From an uncultured Rhodospirillales bacterium (GTDB taxonomy: Bacteria; Pseudomonadota; Alphaproteobacteria; RF32; CAG-239), in contig CACWQT010000006.1 of assembly GCA_902763185.1 (NCBI GenBank), forward strand, positions 36,254 through 100,253: a stretch of 64,000 bases of DNA, given 5' to 3'. The position numbers were made by a program, and so were the translations under genes. Positions 17,352 to 26,647 of this stretch are shown here, piece after piece. Below the pieces are notes generated by a model, which saw only the letters and a list, made by a program, of their open reading frames with translations, ran no database searches and had not been told where the DNA came from. Positions within the stretch are counted from its first letter, which is position 1. Each line of letters opens with the position of its first letter.

Positions 17352-20177
17352 ATGTCAGAAACAAAATTCTTAGAAATTAAAGGTGCGCGCGAACACAACC
17401 TTAAAAATATCAACATTTCTATCCCTAAAGATAAGCTGACCGTTATCACCGGCTTATCCGGTTCGGGCAAATCTTCTTTGGCGTTTGATACCATTTATGC
17501 CGAAGGACAGCGCCGCTATGTTGAAAGTTTATCCGCTTATGCGCGCCAGTTTTTGGATTTGATGAAAAAACCTGACGTCGATTCCATAGAGGGTCTTGCT
17601 CCGGCAATTTCGATAGAGCAAAAAACCACTTCGCACAATCCGCGTTCCACTGTCGGCACCATTACTGAAATTTATGACTATATGCGTCTTCTATGGGCAC
17701 GCGTCGGCACCCCGTATTCTCCGGCAACAGGATTACCGATTGAGGCCCAAACCGTCAGCCAAATGGTTGATAAAATTTTAGCACTCCCCACCGGCTCTAA
17801 GATAATATTAGCCGCCCCGATCGCCCGTGACCGCAAAGGTGAGTTCAAAAAAGAATTGGAAAGTTTGTTAAAACAAGGTTTTCAACGCGTCAAAATAGAC
17901 GGCGAAATTTATGATTTGGAAGAAGTGCCGAACTTAGAAAAAAATATCAAACATAACATTGAAGTTGTCATAGACCGCTTGGTGGTCAAAGGGGAGACCA
18001 TGCAAGACCGCGTTGCCCAGTCGGTTGAAACCGCCATTAAAATCGGCGACGGTATTTTATATGTTGAAAATTTAAGTGATAATTCGCGCTTTACCTGCTC
18101 TGCCAAATACGCCTGCCCTGTTTCCGGCTTTACCATTGAAGAGATAGAACCGCGCCTTTTTTCGTTTAATAATCCGCAAGGCGCTTGCCCGCATTGTGAC
18201 GGTATCGGTGCCAAACTTTATATGGATGAAAAACTGGTTGTCCCGAACGAAAGTAAAAGTATCACCCAAGGTGCCATTGCCCCGTGGTATGGTTTTAAGT
18301 CTGCATTTTATAAACAAACCCTGGTATCACTTTGCGACTTTTTACATATTTCGCCAAACACCCCATGGAAAGACCTGCCGGATTCTGCTAAAAAAGTAAT
18401 TTTATACGGCTCCGGCAATGTGTGTGTGCCGCTTTATTTTTCCTCGTTTGTATCAGATAAACCCTTTGAGGGTGTGATACCAAATATGGAACGAAGATTT
18501 TTGGAAACAGAATCAGCCGCTTCCAGAGAAGAATTATCACATTATCAATCGGCAGCCCCCTGCACTTATTGCAGCGGCAAACGCTTAAAACCGGAAGCTT
18601 TGGCGGTCAAAGTCTGTGGCAAAGACATTATGGAAATTTCCGATTTATCCATCAAAGAAGCGTTGGCATGGTTTTCTAAAGTAGAGGAGCAATTAAGCCC
18701 GCAAAAACAACAAATCGCCCATAAAATTTTAAAAGAGATTACCGAGCGCTTGCAATTCTTAAACAACGTCGGTTTAGATTATTTAACCCTCTCACGTCAA
18801 TCGGGCGGTTTATCCGGCGGAGAGTCACAACGTATCCGTTTAGCCTCACAAATCGGTTCGGGCTTAACCGGTGTGTTTTATGTTTTAGATGAGCCTTCTA
18901 TCGGTCTGCACCAACGTGATAATGACAGGTTGTTGATGACCTTAAACCGACTACGCGACATTGGAAACACGGTCATTGTCGTTGAGCATGACGAAGATGC
19001 GATAAGAAATGCCGATTATCTGATAGATATGGGCCCCGGCGCCGGAGAGCTGGGCGGCAATGTGGTTGCCGAAGGAACGGTTGCCGAAGTTTTGAAAAAC
19101 AAAAAAAGCCTCACCGCACAATATTTAAACGGCGCAAAAGAAATTGCCGTGCCGAAAAGACGTCGCAAAGGAAACGGTAAATTTTTGGAATTAAGCGGTG
19201 CCAAAACGCATAACTTAAAGAACGTGAAACTAAAAGTGCCGCTGGGAACATTAACATTGGTCACCGGTGTCTCCGGCGGCGGCAAATCTTCGCTTATTTT
19301 AGAAACTTTATACAAGGCCTTAAACAAAGAATTAAACAACTCAAGAGAAGCCACCGGAATTTACGACAAATTAAAAGGCATAGAGAATATTGATAAAGTC
19401 ATAGATATTGACCAATCCCCGATTGGGCGCACACCAAGGTCTAATCCGGCAACCTATACCGGACTGTTTACCTATATCCGCGACTGGTTTGCCGAGCTAC
19501 CGGTTGCCAAAGCCAAAGGCTATAACGCCGGCAGATTTTCGTTTAATGTGGCAGGCGGGCGGTGCGAAGCGTGTAAAGGCGACGGGGTGACCAAGATTGA
19601 AATGAACTTTTTGCCTGATGTTTATGTGGAGTGCGAACAGTGCCACGGTAAGAGGTTTAATCGCGAAACCTTGGAAGTAACCTATAAAGGCAAATCGATT
19701 GCCGATGTATTAGATATGACGGTTGACGAAGCACATGAATTTTTTATCAATATCCCGTCAATCAAATCAAGACTGGAGTTATTGCAACAAGTCGGACTGG
19801 GATATATCCATTTAGGGCAACCGGCAACCACCTTATCCGGCGGTGAAGCGCAGAGAATAAAACTCTCCAAAGAGTTATCCAAACGCGCCACCGGTAAGAC
19901 CGTATATATTTTAGATGAACCGACCACCGGCTTGCATTTTGAAGATATCCGGAAGTTACTAAGCGTATTACAAACTCTTGTTGACCAAGGCAATACGGTA
20001 ATTGTGATTGAACACAATTTAGATGTAATAAAGGTTGCAGACTATATTGTTGACATGGGACCGGAAGGCGGTGACGGCGGCGGTAAGATTATTGCCGAGG
20101 GAACACCGGAAGAAATTGTTAAAAAGCAAAAGGGCTACACGTATAAGTATCTCAAAGCCAAATTAACAGGTGCTTAG
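17352..20177 (+). CDS. uvrA: UvrABC excinuclease subunit A
   Basis: DNA damage-recognition ATPase of nucleotide excision repair. The 941-residue length is normal. Two ABC ATPase modules are visible: Walker [10 protein letters not shown] (residues ~34-42) and GVSGGGKSS in the second half, signature motifs [14 protein letters not shown] and [14 protein letters not shown], and Walker B boxes ending [10 protein letters not shown] and [10 protein letters not shown]. Zinc modules are [15 protein letters not shown] and [17 protein letters not shown]. The ATG at 17352 has GGAGG 11 nt upstream; a longer frame to 17061 runs over the DUF805 gene and is rejected. I see no LexA box before it, although uvrA is often SOS-controlled. 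Confidence 0.98.
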   Translation: MSETKFLEIKGAREHNLKNINISIPKDKLTVITGLSGSGKSSLAFDTIYAEGQRRYVESLSAYARQFLDLMKKPDVDSIEGLAPAISIEQKTTSHNPRSTVGTITEIYDYMRLLWARVGTPYSPATGLPIEAQTVSQMVDKILALPTGSKIILAAPIARDRKGEFKKELESLLKQGFQRVKIDGEIYDLEEVPNLEKNIKHNIEVVIDRLVVKGETMQDRVAQSVETAIKIGDGILYVENLSDNSRFTCSAKYACPVSGFTIEEIEPRLFSFNNPQGACPHCDGIGAKLYMDEKLVVPNESKSITQGAIAPWYGFKSAFYKQTLVSLCDFLHISPNTPWKDLPDSAKKVILYGSGNVCVPLYFSSFVSDKPFEGVIPNMERRFLETESAASREELSHYQSAAPCTYCSGKRLKPEALAVKVCGKDIMEISDLSIKEALAWFSKVEEQLSPQKQQIAHKILKEITERLQFLNNVGLDYLTLSRQSGGLSGGESQRIRLASQIGSGLTGVFYVLDEPSIGLHQRDNDRLLMTLNRLRDIGNTVIVVEHDEDAIRNADYLIDMGPGAGELGGNVVAEGTVAEVLKNKKSLTAQYLNGAKEIAVPKRRRKGNGKFLELSGAKTHNLKNVKLKVPLGTLTLVTGVSGGGKSSLILETLYKALNKELNNSREATGIYDKLKGIENIDKVIDIDQSPIGRTPRSNPATYTGLFTYIRDWFAELPVAKAKGYNAGRFSFNVAGGRCEACKGDGVTKIEMNFLPDVYVECEQCHGKRFNRETLEVTYKGKSIADVLDMTVDEAHEFFINIPSIKSRLELLQQVGLGYIHLGQPATTLSGGEAQRIKLSKELSKRATGKTVYILDEPTTGLHFEDIRKLLSVLQTLVDQGNTVIVIEHNLDVIKVADYIVDMGPEGGDGGGKIIAEGTPEEIVKKQKGYTYKYLKAKLTGA

Positions 20178-20412
20178 CACCTCGCCCCCACGGCGTGAGT
20201 GGCACCGCGCGTGTAGCGCACAGCCGACAGGCTGTATCCGTGCCGAGCTGAATTTAAAATAATTTTTTGTGCAACAAAAAATTATGCTCGGCACGCATAG
20301 CTCACTTTAATTTAGGGAAAAATTTTGCGCGCCGCAACAATAACTACACAAAAATTACCCACAAGGTTCGCCCGAGCTTAAAATGGCTCGCTCACCTTAT
20401 GGATAATTTTTT
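20172..20412 (+). repeat. Composite A+B structured element, copy 2 (after uvrA)
   Basis: Mini-hairpins start inside the uvrA end: AGGTGC-TTA-GCACCT, then GCGC-GTGTA-GCGC and ACAGCC-GAC-AGGCTGT. The family A hairpin is GTGCCGAGC (20240-20248), a 10-nt 5' bulge, inner arms ATAATTTTTTGT/ACAAAAAATTAT (20259-20285, loop GCA), then GCTCGGCAC (20286-20294). A leftover GCGCGCC at 20327-20333 suggests a decayed second A hairpin. Family B is AAAAATTA (from 20350) with TAATTTTT (to 20411). Confidence 0.9.
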
Positions 20413-20582
20413 ATTTCCACCGCCATTTTCGTTCCGACTTTAAAGTTATGCAGGTGCGGCGCGCACTTTTAAGGAGAAAATTTTCGGTGGATAGAGATGG
20501 GCTTAAGGGCGCTCTAAATTTTAGTTTACATAGAGGTAAATGAATTTAGAATAACCGGACATTATGGAGGTGCGACACGCAC

Positions 20583-20690
20583 AAATTTTGTGAAATAACC
20601 GCGGAAGTCCACCAAGACACACGAGTGTAGTTAGACCTACACGACGTGTCGCAGAGTGGCTTCCTTCTGCGGATTAGTTCGCAAAATTTA
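20583..20690. repeat. Family C long palindromic intergenic element, copy 2
   Basis: A nearly continuous ~108-nt hairpin. Core arms are GTGTAG/CTACAC around TTAGAC, then GACAC/GTGTC, GAAGTCCAC/GTGGCTTC, and an outer arm AAATTTTGTGAAATAACC paired with a GGATTAGTTCGCAAAATTT complement. The changes against copy 1 (GGCGC/GCGCC) and copy 4 (GGCAC/GTGCC) are compensated on both arms. It lies just downstream of the minus-strand DUF2207 gene. No gene is seen in 20178-20707. Confidence 0.88.
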
Positions 20691-20707
20691 CCCCTTAAAC
20701 CCTTAAA

Positions 20708-22450
20708 TTAGCGGCCGCCGCCACCGCCTCCCCCAAATCCACCTCCGGCATGTCCGCCGCCGGAACTGCCGATACCGCCGGAGCTGGAAGAAGGTGGCGT
20801 ATAACTTGCCGCCGTGGTGCAGTAATTCCCCAAATTGGCTCTGATTTGCGGCATATAATAAAGATGAGATTTCTGCACCTCGGCAAGCGCTTGCTCCCCA
20901 AAGACGGCCTCATATTTTTTGCTCCACGCTTTTTCAAGCCCCAGAGCCACGGCATAAGGAAATAAATCTTCCATATCTTGAGGGGTAACACGTTTATCCG
21001 GTTGCTGGCTGGCTGAATTGCCGGTAACGGCCTCTAAAAACATCTTCAATCCGGCGATTTTTTCTATCTCGCGTTGCCCGATAAAAGTCGGTTCAAACAT
21101 CAAATAATAAAAGAGATAGATAACGGCACCATACACGGCAAACAATGCCGCATTAACAATATCAAAACCTAACACCATTCCAAAAATCGGAATAAGCACC
21201 GCAATAAAAGGAACAGCCACTAACCAACGTCGTTGCACAATGGCACTGATAATACCGGCCCCCCACGCCAAACACCATAGCATTATACCGATACTTTCCG
21301 GAAACAAAATCATCCACGCACATGGGAAAATCAACGCCCCGAAAAAGGTCACCCATCCATGCCGATTATAATATTTTTTATCAAGTTTATTTTGCAAGCT
21401 TTCCGCCAGCTTTTGCTGATAAGAGGTAATTTTCTCGCTCGGCTTTTTCACCAAGCGCAACATGTTGGGGAAATTATCCAAATACGACTTAATTTCGCCG
21501 TTTTTCTTATCATCTTCGGAAATATTGGCAAGAGTGGTCAACTCATAGACCTCATCTGAACCGAACAGACCACTGTATTTTTGCGTTGCCATTGAGATAA
21601 TTTTCTTTTTTAGCAGCCAAACAATATGGATAAAGAAAGCATTACTCGGTATTTTCCCCTGATGATTGAGCACGGCACATTCTAAAGGCGTCAAATTCTG
21701 AGGTGGTTCCCAATCCGGCACAATCGGCTGAGATTTCGGATCTTTGCCGCAATACCACCACATGATAAGAAAATAAATAAGCGTTGCCATAAGTGCATAA
21801 ATCAAAGTTTTATAAAGCCGTGGAAAGGGAATATTAACTGTGCCTTGCGTAAAAGCTTGAGCGATGGAAACCTCAAAATCTGTCGGCAAATTGCCCAAAT
21901 CAAAGAAATCACTTTTGGGTAACATTTTGGCATCATGTGCGGTTTTATAAACATACTGACGCACCACATCGGTATTTTCCGGATAATGCACACGAACCGT
22001 CACCTTATCAATCGGAAATGCCCATTTTCCCGTCACATTCCAATAAAGCTCATTTAAGTTTTCACCCCTGATTGGCCGCAACGCATCATAAACAACATAC
22101 GTTAATTCAAAAACAGATGTTGCAGGATGTGGCAATAATTCATCATCACCGGTATTAAGCCTTAAAAAAGTATCTTTTCTTTCAATAAACCACGGTTCGG
22201 GAAAATTATTGCGTTTAACTTCCAAGACCTTATATTGCTCACCTTTTTGGGAGGATAAATCACGATAAATTCCGCGCCGAATGGCCTGCCCTTCATGATG
22301 CACAGTTATCGTTTCAACAATTGTCATCGAACCGTCTTGATTAACCGTAATATCAGAATTAAACGCCTCAATAAATTCCGAAGCCTGCGCCGGCAGAATC
22401 AGAAAAATACAACAGAAAAACGCAAAAAGAAATCGCTTAAAATTTAACAT
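20708..22450 (-). CDS. DUF2207 membrane protein with Gly-rich C-terminus
   Basis: A 580-residue predicted membrane protein. A signal peptide is clear (FLFAFFCCIFLILPAQA|SEF), followed by the extracytoplasmic DUF2207 domain (DITVNQDGSMTIVETITVHH and RRGIYRDL). A membrane segment lies near residues 235-255 (LIYALMATLIYFLIMWWYCG), and more membrane helices follow at residues ~390-470. The end is a low-complexity GGHAGGGFGGGGGGGR tail, common in this family. The ATG at 22450 has GAGGGAA upstream and overlaps the lemA end by 14 nt. LemA and DUF2207 proteins are often neighbours; their joint function is unknown. Confidence 0.9.
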   Translation of the reverse strand: MLNFKRFLFAFFCCIFLILPAQASEFIEAFNSDITVNQDGSMTIVETITVHHEGQAIRRGIYRDLSSQKGEQYKVLEVKRNNFPEPWFIERKDTFLRLNTGDDELLPHPATSVFELTYVVYDALRPIRGENLNELYWNVTGKWAFPIDKVTVRVHYPENTDVVRQYVYKTAHDAKMLPKSDFFDLGNLPTDFEVSIAQAFTQGTVNIPFPRLYKTLIYALMATLIYFLIMWWYCGKDPKSQPIVPDWEPPQNLTPLECAVLNHQGKIPSNAFFIHIVWLLKKKIISMATQKYSGLFGSDEVYELTTLANISEDDKKNGEIKSYLDNFPNMLRLVKKPSEKITSYQQKLAESLQNKLDKKYYNRHGWVTFFGALIFPCAWMILFPESIGIMLWCLAWGAGIISAIVQRRWLVAVPFIAVLIPIFGMVLGFDIVNAALFAVYGAVIYLFYYLMFEPTFIGQREIEKIAGLKMFLEAVTGNSASQQPDKRVTPQDMEDLFPYAVALGLEKAWSKKYEAVFGEQALAEVQKSHLYYMPQIRANLGNYCTTAASYTPPSSSSGGIGSSGGGHAGGGFGGGGGGGR

Positions 22451-22982
22451 TAACGTTTTCCCTCTCGGATGCGGAGATTTCAAAAAACGCTTTTTCCTGA
22501 TAGTCAAGCGCATTTGCCACAATCAACTCGGGAAACATTTTGATTGCAATATTATAAGTTCTGACTGCAGCATTATAGTAGCGTCTGGCGTATGATAAAT
22601 CTTTTTCAACCGTCGCCAAATTTTCTTGTAATTTAACAAACTGAGAGTCTGATTTTAGCTCCGGATAAGCTTCAGCCACCGCAAATAATTTCTGTAATCC
22701 GGTCGTAATTTCTGTTTCGGTTGCTGCCAGTTTTTCTACATTCGGTGCATTTTCGGCAGAAGACCGCAACTCCGCCACTTTAGAAAATGTATCTTTTTCG
22801 TGCTTGGCATAAAACGAAGCAACTTTAACCAATTCCGGTATCAAATCTCGCCGACGCTTGAGCTGCACATCAATACCGCTCCATCCTTCATTGACATTTT
22901 GATTAAGCCTGATGAGTTTATTATAATCATAAATAAAAATCACAATCACCGCAATAAAGAGAAGCCACAAATACATCAGCAT
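22437..22982 (-). CDS. lemA: LemA family protein
   Basis: A 181-residue protein with an N-terminal membrane segment (YLWLLFIAVIVIFIYDYNKL) and the helical LemA domain, including LNQNVNEGWSGIDVQLKRRR, DLIPELVKVASFYAKHE and ARRYYNAAVRTYNIAIKMFP. LemA proteins are anchored helical-bundle proteins of unclear role. The ATG at 22982 is preferred over a TTG at 22988 because AGGA lies 7 nt upstream of it. The 3' end overlaps the DUF2207 gene by 14 nt; the gene upstream ends 18 nt before, so the three form an operon. Confidence 0.95.
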   Translation of the reverse strand: MLMYLWLLFIAVIVIFIYDYNKLIRLNQNVNEGWSGIDVQLKRRRDLIPELVKVASFYAKHEKDTFSKVAELRSSAENAPNVEKLAATETEITTGLQKLFAVAEAYPELKSDSQFVKLQENLATVEKDLSYARRYYNAAVRTYNIAIKMFPELIVANALDYQEKAFFEISASERENVNVKF

Positions 22983-23000
22983 AGCCAAGTCCTTTCGTTT

Positions 23001-23984
23001 TTAAGCTTTATCGCCGTCCTCCAAAAAACCGGCGATAATATTATCTATCTCCTTTGTATCTTGCGCTTTTTTAGTTAATTTTTTCTTAGTATCAGGCTTT
23101 TTTTCAATAACCTGTATTGGTTGTGACACTCCGCCTAAAAAGGCACTCAAATCACCATTATACGCTTGTTCTAACAACTCGGATGCCGATACCCCGCTTG
23201 CCAAAAGTTGCGAGGCAGTTTCTTCGGCAATTTTCTGCACCAATGTTTTACGAAATTCCAAATCAAGCGTTTCATTTTTATGTTGTTCTTTTTTGTTGCG
23301 GCTTTCTTGCATTTTGCGTTCAAACCGCGAAAACTCCGCCACCGGCTCACCACCGCATTTATAATCAGGAATTGTAATAAGGTTATTACGAATATCCATC
23401 AAAGTGCGAATACCGTTATGGTCATGCGCCCGATATATCAGCCAATCGGTCACTATTTCTTCATTAAGTGCGGCATTAACAACATCCTCGGTTAGCGGCC
23501 GCTTAAATTTAACAATCGTGTGCCCGTCTGCCGCTTTATCGGTAAAAATCCGCTCATTAAAAAACTCTTTACTCCACGAATACGGGCATTCCGGATGAAC
23601 AAGGCGATAGGAAATAAAAATCCCCACCAGTGCGGTATGCATTTCTTCCAATGCTCTAAAACCAAGTGTCAACGGATTGCGACGCACTTCCGCCCGATGT
23701 ATTGTTTGTTGACAACAAAAGATATGCAACCGATAAAGTTGTTTAGTGGCATTTTCATCTAAAGCCGGTGTAATTTCCAATGGCATATTAATGGCTTTGT
23801 TCACAAAATCGGAAAGCACCATTTTTTTCATCATTTTAACTGGAACGGGAAGCTTATCTTCATAAGGGCTGTAAACATCAACCTCATTTCTCATCTGTTC
23901 CCAAACGGCAGGTGAGAGAGTAGTCTCCATTTCTTCCAATTTATCTAAAAGTTTAATTTCCGGAACAATCAGATCATTTGCCAT
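23001..23984 (-). CDS. Unknown soluble protein, first gene of the lemA operon
   Basis: A 327-residue protein without a recognised family. It has no signal peptide or membrane segment. The N-terminal two thirds look globular (LGFRALEEMHTALVGIFISY, then WLIYRAHDHNGIRTLMDIRN). The last third is charged and probably helical, with a Lys-rich stretch (KKPDTKKKLTKKAQDTKE). Its end lies 18 nt before lemA, so it is probably co-transcribed with lemA and the DUF2207 gene. No strong ribosome site precedes the ATG. No function is offered. Confidence 0.75.
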   Translation of the reverse strand: MANDLIVPEIKLLDKLEEMETTLSPAVWEQMRNEVDVYSPYEDKLPVPVKMMKKMVLSDFVNKAINMPLEITPALDENATKQLYRLHIFCCQQTIHRAEVRRNPLTLGFRALEEMHTALVGIFISYRLVHPECPYSWSKEFFNERIFTDKAADGHTIVKFKRPLTEDVVNAALNEEIVTDWLIYRAHDHNGIRTLMDIRNNLITIPDYKCGGEPVAEFSRFERKMQESRNKKEQHKNETLDLEFRKTLVQKIAEETASQLLASGVSASELLEQAYNGDLSAFLGGVSQPIQVIEKKPDTKKKLTKKAQDTKEIDNIIAGFLEDGDKA

Positions 23985-24062
23985 TTAATTATTTGCCTTA
24001 TAATTATCAGATATGGGGGGAATATATCACAAAATAGCTCCCCTGTCAAGAACAGAAAAACA

Positions 24063-24186
24063 AAGGGTGCGCCGCACCCTGCCTCCGCGGCATAAGCGAC
24101 ACCCGCAGTGCAAGCGGCGACTTTAGTCGCTCGTGTCGCGCTAATGCAATTAAAATTTTTGTATAACAAAAATTTTTGCGCGACAC
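24063..24186 (+). repeat. Composite A structured element, copy 3
   Basis: Mini-hairpins GGGTGC-GCC-GCACCC (24065-24079), TGCC/GGCA and GCGAC-TTTA-GTCGC come first. The family A hairpin is GTGTCGCGC (24133-24141), a 10-nt 5' bulge, inner arms AAAATTTTTGT/ACAAAAATTTT (24152-24176, loop ATA), one extra T, and GCGCGACAC (24178-24186). No B hairpin follows. It lies between two minus-strand genes but keeps the plus orientation of all other copies. Confidence 0.88.
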
Positions 24187-24207
24187 AATCTTCTCGGTCT
24201 CTTAAAA

Positions 24208-25662
24208 CTAATTACATTCTCTTGTTTCAAGAGTATTTTCAACTTTCACCGTAATATCTTGCGCTTCACCGCTCTTAAGCTCAAACTTCCACTCATAGGT
24301 GTTGCCTTCACCGTTTTGGCCTTTAAGCGATTCATCAACAATTTGAGCTTTCCCATTAAGCGGTTGACGTAATACAATGTTGGCATCTTTTTTGCCTTTA
24401 TTAGTTACATGATAAACCACATCATATTGATAGGTGGTAGCATACGACTGACAATTCTGTCTCGGATTCTTTGCAATGCTGTTGCGATTAACTTCGGTTA
24501 CTTTTTCAATCTGACCATCAGCATAAATATCAAATGATTTGCCGAGTGTTACTTTGACCTTTTGTCCTTCGGCGGTATTGTTGATATTATCCTCGCCGAT
24601 AAATTGCAATGCACCGTTATCATCATTGGCATAAAAACTGAGTTTACCTTGTGGGAGTGGCATTCCGAGACCGATTTCCTTAACGTTTTCAAAAGAATAT
24701 CTCACTGCAGGATGAACATCTTTATACGATACTCGTGCGGTATTAAAATAAAGCGATGAATGAATGACATTCTCTTTAATGTATTCAACCTTTGGCGCAC
24801 TCAAGAAAGAAACCATTTTCATCTGTCCGTTTTTAAGCGAGGTTTTCTCCGGAATCTTATAAACATAGTAACTGTCTAAGCTAACCGGCGCTTCAATCAT
24901 CGGCGCGGCATTAAAACCATCGGACATATCCTCTATGGCATTAGTCATTTGAAGCGATTTCATCATTGCGCGCCCCACATATTCCTTAACGGTATTGACC
25001 TCGCCGGCAATAAGGTTCACCGAGATATTTTCATAACCGCTGCCGGAATTATTGGTAATCGCCGCACGTCCCAAAAGTGAGAGAGTATTTTCATCATCCA
25101 CTTTGGCAACATAATTGGCTTTCCACTTAAAACCGCCGGTCAAATAGGCAAGCTCTAAATCTGTCTCACCTTGTTGTGCGGCTTCAACCTTTGCCATCAA
25201 TACCGGCGTAGAGTTAAGTTCCTTAGGGATTTCATCAAAGATTACCCGTCCGTTAAACGCAGTTTCAATCCCATAATCAAATTTCAACACCGGTGTTGCC
25301 CCATCAACTGCCACCAGCAACGCTTTTTCATAAATATTGGCACCGGTTGAGGGATTTTGCCGAACTGTTTTAACCATTTTGCCGACATTGGCATTAAGCA
25401 TCGTTACATAGTTAATACCGGCATAATCATAATTTTGCTCCAACACGCGGATTCCCTTGCCGTAAACAAAGACCGATTCGGGCTTAAACTCTTGTGCCAC
25501 TTCATCAAACACAACCTCGTTAACCCCGCGGTTTAAGTCTAAGACCTGACTTTTTTTAATCAATGCCAAATCTTGATTATAAATAGAAATTTCCGTTTCC
25601 GCGGCACCGGCATTAGTAGCAATCATAGATACCGCAGTCATTACAGCTAAAGAATATTTCAT
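24208..25662 (-). CDS. DUF4139 domain protein, exported
   Basis: A 484-residue protein with a signal peptide (MKYSLAVMTAVSMIATNAGA|AETEIS). The start of the mature part, ISIYNQDLALIKKSQVLDL, and the region LTGGFKWKANYVAKVDDENT to ITNNSGSGYENISVNLIAGE are typical of the DUF4139 beta-rich fold. The C-terminus (LRQPLNGKAQIVDES and VKVENTLETRECN) resembles a membrane-associated Ig-like end. The ATG at 25662 has AAGGAGGGG just upstream. The role is unknown; location is probably the periplasm. It has the same direction as the DUF3137-like gene, 65 nt apart. Confidence 0.88.
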   Translation of the reverse strand: MKYSLAVMTAVSMIATNAGAAETEISIYNQDLALIKKSQVLDLNRGVNEVVFDEVAQEFKPESVFVYGKGIRVLEQNYDYAGINYVTMLNANVGKMVKTVRQNPSTGANIYEKALLVAVDGATPVLKFDYGIETAFNGRVIFDEIPKELNSTPVLMAKVEAAQQGETDLELAYLTGGFKWKANYVAKVDDENTLSLLGRAAITNNSGSGYENISVNLIAGEVNTVKEYVGRAMMKSLQMTNAIEDMSDGFNAAPMIEAPVSLDSYYVYKIPEKTSLKNGQMKMVSFLSAPKVEYIKENVIHSSLYFNTARVSYKDVHPAVRYSFENVKEIGLGMPLPQGKLSFYANDDNGALQFIGEDNINNTAEGQKVKVTLGKSFDIYADGQIEKVTEVNRNSIAKNPRQNCQSYATTYQYDVVYHVTNKGKKDANIVLRQPLNGKAQIVDESLKGQNGEGNTYEWKFELKSGEAQDITVKVENTLETRECN

Positions 25663-25727
25663 CTTCCCCTCCTTAATTTTAATCATACATCTGATATATC
25701 AGATAGGTCTCAAAAATCAACGTTTTT

Positions 25728-26495
25728 TTAATTATACGCCTCATTGAGCATTTCGGCTGCCTGCTGAAACTGTTGCACTCTGGTCATAAACGGCAACGGT
25801 GATATTTCTTCAAAAAGTGAAACTTGATAAAACAGTCGCCGCGGTGTTTTTATCCAAAAATAAATTTCTCCGTTTTCAGCAACAATCTGCACCTTATCGG
25901 TATGTAATAATTTTAAGATTCTCACCAAGCCCTTAAACCCGTCACGCTTGTCCAAAAAGCCTTTAAGCGGTCCTTCAATTAATATATTATCACGCACCAA
26001 ATACCCATCTGATGTCCCATTTTCGCTAAGTTTAGTTGTCCGAAAACGCATAACAATGCCCCGAAAAGCCGTATTGCGGACAGTCACCCATTTAAGCCTG
26101 TGCTCTGTATAAAACAAATCTTCTTCCAAGCTGTAATCAGCAGTTTTAAGCACATTAAAACATTCCCTCGCTTGTTTACCGGCAAACACGTCTTGATTTT
26201 CCAAAATCTCAGTTGCAATACCACCACCGACATCAAATTCCAAACCGTCCAATTGCTGTTTATACTTTTCCCAAACCAGCATTTCGGCTTTATTTTGCAA
26301 CTCTTCTCTTAGCGCACGTATCATCAATATCATAATTGCCGTAAGAGCTATCGCCAAAATCAACACCCCACCCCAATAAGTTATGACCTGATTTACAACA
26401 ATAAAAATCGCCACTAACACCAATGCAACTAAGAAGCCTTCAAAGATATACTTTTTCTGCCAGTATCTCAAAGCATTTATTTCATTTTGCCGCAT
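25728..26495 (-). CDS. DUF3137-like membrane protein
   Basis: A 255-residue protein with two adjacent N-terminal membrane helices (VALVLVAIFIVVNQVI and GVLILAIALTAIMILMI), then a soluble domain. The pattern of that domain, TAFRGIVMRFRTTK and IVAENGEIYFWIKTPRRLF followed by VSLFE, fits DUF3137, a family found near LemA-type genes. The ATG at 26495 has AAGGAG 11 nt upstream; an earlier ATG in frame would include that site. The family call is by pattern and is moderate. Confidence 0.65.
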   Translation of the reverse strand: MRQNEINALRYWQKKYIFEGFLVALVLVAIFIVVNQVITYWGGVLILAIALTAIMILMIRALREELQNKAEMLVWEKYKQQLDGLEFDVGGGIATEILENQDVFAGKQARECFNVLKTADYSLEEDLFYTEHRLKWVTVRNTAFRGIVMRFRTTKLSENGTSDGYLVRDNILIEGPLKGFLDKRDGFKGLVRILKLLHTDKVQIVAENGEIYFWIKTPRRLFYQVSLFEEISPLPFMTRVQQFQQAAEMLNEAYN

Positions 26496-26585
26496 AGAAT
26501 ACAACTCCTTTTTTAACATCAATCTCTTTGTTGACTTTTACGTAAATTTAACAAACCAAGGTTAAAATATCCTAAAAATTTATGC

Positions 26586-26614
26586 TTGCATAGAACCTTT
26601 TTTTATGCTAAAAT
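26586..26614 (+). promoter_or_regulatory. Sigma-70-type promoter of the 2278-residue gene
   Basis: TTGCAT (26586-26591), 17-bp spacer, TAAAAT (26609-26614). The start would be ~25 nt before the ATG at 26648, and GAGGAG (26635-26640) supplies the ribosome site. Confidence 0.65.
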
Positions 26615-26647
26615 AACCCTATACATGGCAAATGTGAGGAGCGCCCC